Origin: an uncultured Collinsella sp.
GTDB taxonomy: Bacteria; Actinomycetota; Coriobacteriia; Coriobacteriales; Coriobacteriaceae
Direction: 5' to 3'
Length of the DNA stretch: 34,203 bases
Assembly (NCBI GenBank): GCA_934630855.1
Contig: CAKTWW010000021.1
Location: forward strand, 1 to 34,203
This document shows, one piece after another, positions 32,891 to 34,203 of this stretch; positions within the stretch are counted from its first letter, which is position 1; every line of letters begins with the position of its first letter. The translations under genes and the position numbers were made by a program. Below the pieces are notes generated by a model that worked only from the letters and a program-made list of their open reading frames with translations, was not told where the DNA came from and ran no database searches.

Positions 32891-33322
32891 CTAGTCGATG
32901 GAGATCTTCGTGACGTTCTTCTTCTCGACGATCTTGGGAACCGTAACGGTCAGGATGCCGTCAGCGTACTTAGCCGAAAGGCCCTCACTCGATGCGTCCT
33001 TCAGATACACGCCACGCGTCGCGCTGTACGAGCTGAACTCCTTCTGCAGGAAGTTCTTGCCCTCGTTCTCCTCGTCCTCCTCGACATTCACGCTAATGGA
33101 CAGACGGCCCTCGTTGAGCTCAACATCAATGTCGTCCTTGGCGACGCCGGTCAGATAAGCCTTGACCTCGTAGCCGTCGCCCTTGTCCTCAACGTCAACG
33201 GGAAACGCCTTGGAAGCGATCGAATTGCTCGCCAAGTCGGTCATATCGTCAAACAGATCGAACAGCGAGCTTGCAGAGGGACGAACGCCAAAAACCGAAC
33301 GATAAGGAACCATGCTTGCCAT
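32891..33322 (-). CDS. Hsp20/alpha-crystallin small heat-shock protein
   Basis: 143 residues from the ATG at 33322, with AAAGGAG eight to nine bases upstream. The alpha-crystallin domain (about 40-135) shows VDVEDKGDGYEVKAYLTGVAKDDIDVELNEGRLSISVN, quoted as its start and end: VDVEDKG and RLSISVN. The conserved GVYLKDASSEGLSAKYADGILTVTVPK region follows as GVYLKD, ADGILTV. The C-terminus ends KKNVTKISID. It holds unfolding proteins under stress as an oligomeric ATP-independent chaperone. The upstream region lacks clear CIRCE or HAIR boxes but has an AT-rich inverted repeat (33389-33417). Confidence 0.93.
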   Translation of the reverse strand: MASMVPYRSVFGVRPSASSLFDLFDDMTDLASNSIASKAFPVDVEDKGDGYEVKAYLTGVAKDDIDVELNEGRLSISVNVEEDEENEGKNFLQKEFSSYSATRGVYLKDASSEGLSAKYADGILTVTVPKIVEKKNVTKISID

Positions 33323-33388
33323 GTTTACCACTCCTTTTAAGGACTGCCGAGTCATCTTTTAGGTGACTGGGACTTCTTTTGACGCTCT

Positions 33389-33417
33389 TATATATGCCCA
33401 CCCAGTGCTCATATATA
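33389..33417. promoter_or_regulatory. AT-rich inverted repeat upstream of hsp20
   Basis: TATATATG (33389-33396) and CATATATA (33410-33417) are separated by 13 bp, 67-95 bp upstream of the hsp20 ATG. It may form the promoter/operator region of this gene. No CIRCE (TTAGCACTC...) or HspR HAIR (CTTGAGT...) sequence is seen. Confidence 0.4.
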
Positions 33418-33598
33418 CATCGACTATAAAGTTTTTTGAGTCCCTTACCATAAGCATATCTAAGTGCATATGACTTAGGTCTTTGGAAGGTTAAGGTTCT
33501 TTGAACTGAGCTTAAATAGCGAGCATGTCCCTGGTAAATAAGAACAAGGGGCTTACAATGGGCGCGTACACGTTGTTGGCAACGAGCTAAAGGGCATC

Positions 33599-34066
33599 AT
33601 GGACAACCAAAACCAGAGCAATACGTTTAAGCCGGCTCAGGGGGGAGAATCCACCTCGCAGCCGACGCGGTTTCATCGCCCCCATATCTCGCAAGAACCC
33701 ATCAACGATCCTGAGCCCGAGTATGTAACGAGAAATCGATACCAAACACTCGAGGATGCCCAAACAGGACGCAAGCATATGGGCGTCGCCTCAGGAGATC
33801 CCGTATATCTTAAAGATGCACCGTTATCTAAAAACAGCTCGTTCAATGACGAGCCAGCGAATGCACCCGCAACCCCGCAACAAAGAGGTCCTCGACCTAA
33901 GCAAACTTTGACGCATTCGGCCCGCTATCTCGAGACGCCAAAACAGGGAAAATCAATCTTCGTTTCATCGAGCCAACGACGCAAGAAGCATCGACTGACA
34001 ATCCTGCTATTGATTATTGCAGTCATAGCGGTTGCCCTTGTAATTCGATTCGTTGTCTTTAAGTAA
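33599..34066 (+). CDS. Small tail-anchored membrane protein of unknown function
   Basis: 155 residues; I do not recognise the family. Residues 1-125 are polar, Gln/Asn/Pro/Ser-rich and probably disordered. A basic patch SSQRRKKHR (about 123-131) precedes one hydrophobic segment (LTILLLIIAVIAVALVIRF, about 132-150), leaving a two- or three-residue tail. The topology suggests a cytoplasmic protein fixed in the membrane by its C-terminus. AAAGGG lies five bases before the ATG. Codons are more AT-rich than in neighbouring genes. The upstream spacer contains CTAAGT-N7-ACTTAG (33460-33478), a possible operator. A strong terminator follows at 34138-34161. Confidence 0.8.
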   Translation: MDNQNQSNTFKPAQGGESTSQPTRFHRPHISQEPINDPEPEYVTRNRYQTLEDAQTGRKHMGVASGDPVYLKDAPLSKNSSFNDEPANAPATPQQRGPRPKQTLTHSARYLETPKQGKSIFVSSSQRRKKHRLTILLLIIAVIAVALVIRFVVFK

Positions 34067-34132
34067 GGGCCCAATAGCAAAATAGCAATTAGAGTGACAG
34101 GAGCAATTGAGTCGTTAAGCTCAATTAACGCA

Positions 34133-34166
34133 AAAAAGGGGGAGGCCGCGAGGCCTCCCCCTTCTT
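34133..34166 (+). terminator. Terminator after the tail-anchored protein gene
   Basis: GGGGGAGGCC (34138-34147) and GGCCTCCCCC (34152-34161) form a perfect stem with a 4-nt loop, followed by TTCTT; the A-run before it would also serve a leftward transcript entering from beyond the edge. Nothing can be assigned in the last 37 bases. Confidence 0.85.
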
Positions 34167-34203
34167 CGAGTCTTGCGACGGCTCGGTGCCGTCCACCGGT
34201 CAG

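Noticed and set aside
34167..34203. End of a further gene at the right edge
   Set aside because: A TGA on the minus strand sits at 34200-34202, but 37 bases are not enough to tell a reading frame.

Overview
The window looks like chromosome of a high-GC, anaerobic gut Actinobacterium of the class Coriobacteriia, most like Collinsella. This is inferred from gene content and codon use (mostly C- or G-ending codons), not from a marker gene. Genes lie on both strands in short operons, with no rRNA, tRNA, CRISPR array, insertion sequence or phage gene recognised. The intergenic spaces are unusually rich in long inverted repeats that differ in sequence from site to site.

Layout. 1-3.8 kb: a gene cut by the left edge, a degenerate bEBP/Fis-type regulator, a YeiH-family exporter and a divergent GntR/FadR regulator. 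3.9-9.1 kb: glmS with a GntR-type operator upstream, a LacI regulator, a HAD phosphatase/mutase and an orphan larE. 9.1-9.8 kb: a gene-free convergent spacer packed with hairpins. 9.8-17.2 kb: a leftward six-gene sugar operon (PTS fructose-type EIIBC, solo GatZ/KbaZ-like protein, transaldolase, split transketolase N and C, PTS EIIA) faced by a divergent LacI regulator. 17.3-20.5 kb: an exported DNA/RNA nuclease and a second EF-G-like factor. 20.8-23.3 kb: a polar amino-acid ABC importer (binding protein, permease, ATPase). 23.6-27.4 kb: RlmD-type rRNA methyltransferase, PHP-domain hydrolase and class I/II aminotransferase. 27.6-32.0 kb: tilS-hpt-ftsH, a conserved housekeeping cluster. 32.0-34.2 kb: a WalJ/YycJ-like metallo-hydrolase, an Hsp20 chaperone and a small tail-anchored protein.

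How it works together. The sugar operon is the most coherent unit. A ketose would be taken up and phosphorylated by the PTS, possibly 4-epimerised by the solo GatZ-like protein, and then fed into non-oxidative pentose-phosphate chemistry by transaldolase and the split transketolase, under control of the divergent LacI protein. The epimerase step is inference.

The most unusual material is non-coding: at least fifteen long inverted repeats between genes, several carrying a GGGACAG or GGGACA core. They resemble REP-like palindromes, although no transposase that could move them is present here. Two proteins have lost catalytic motifs of their families: the bEBP-like regulator (Walker A and B, GAFTGA) and the EF-G paralogue (G3 and G4).
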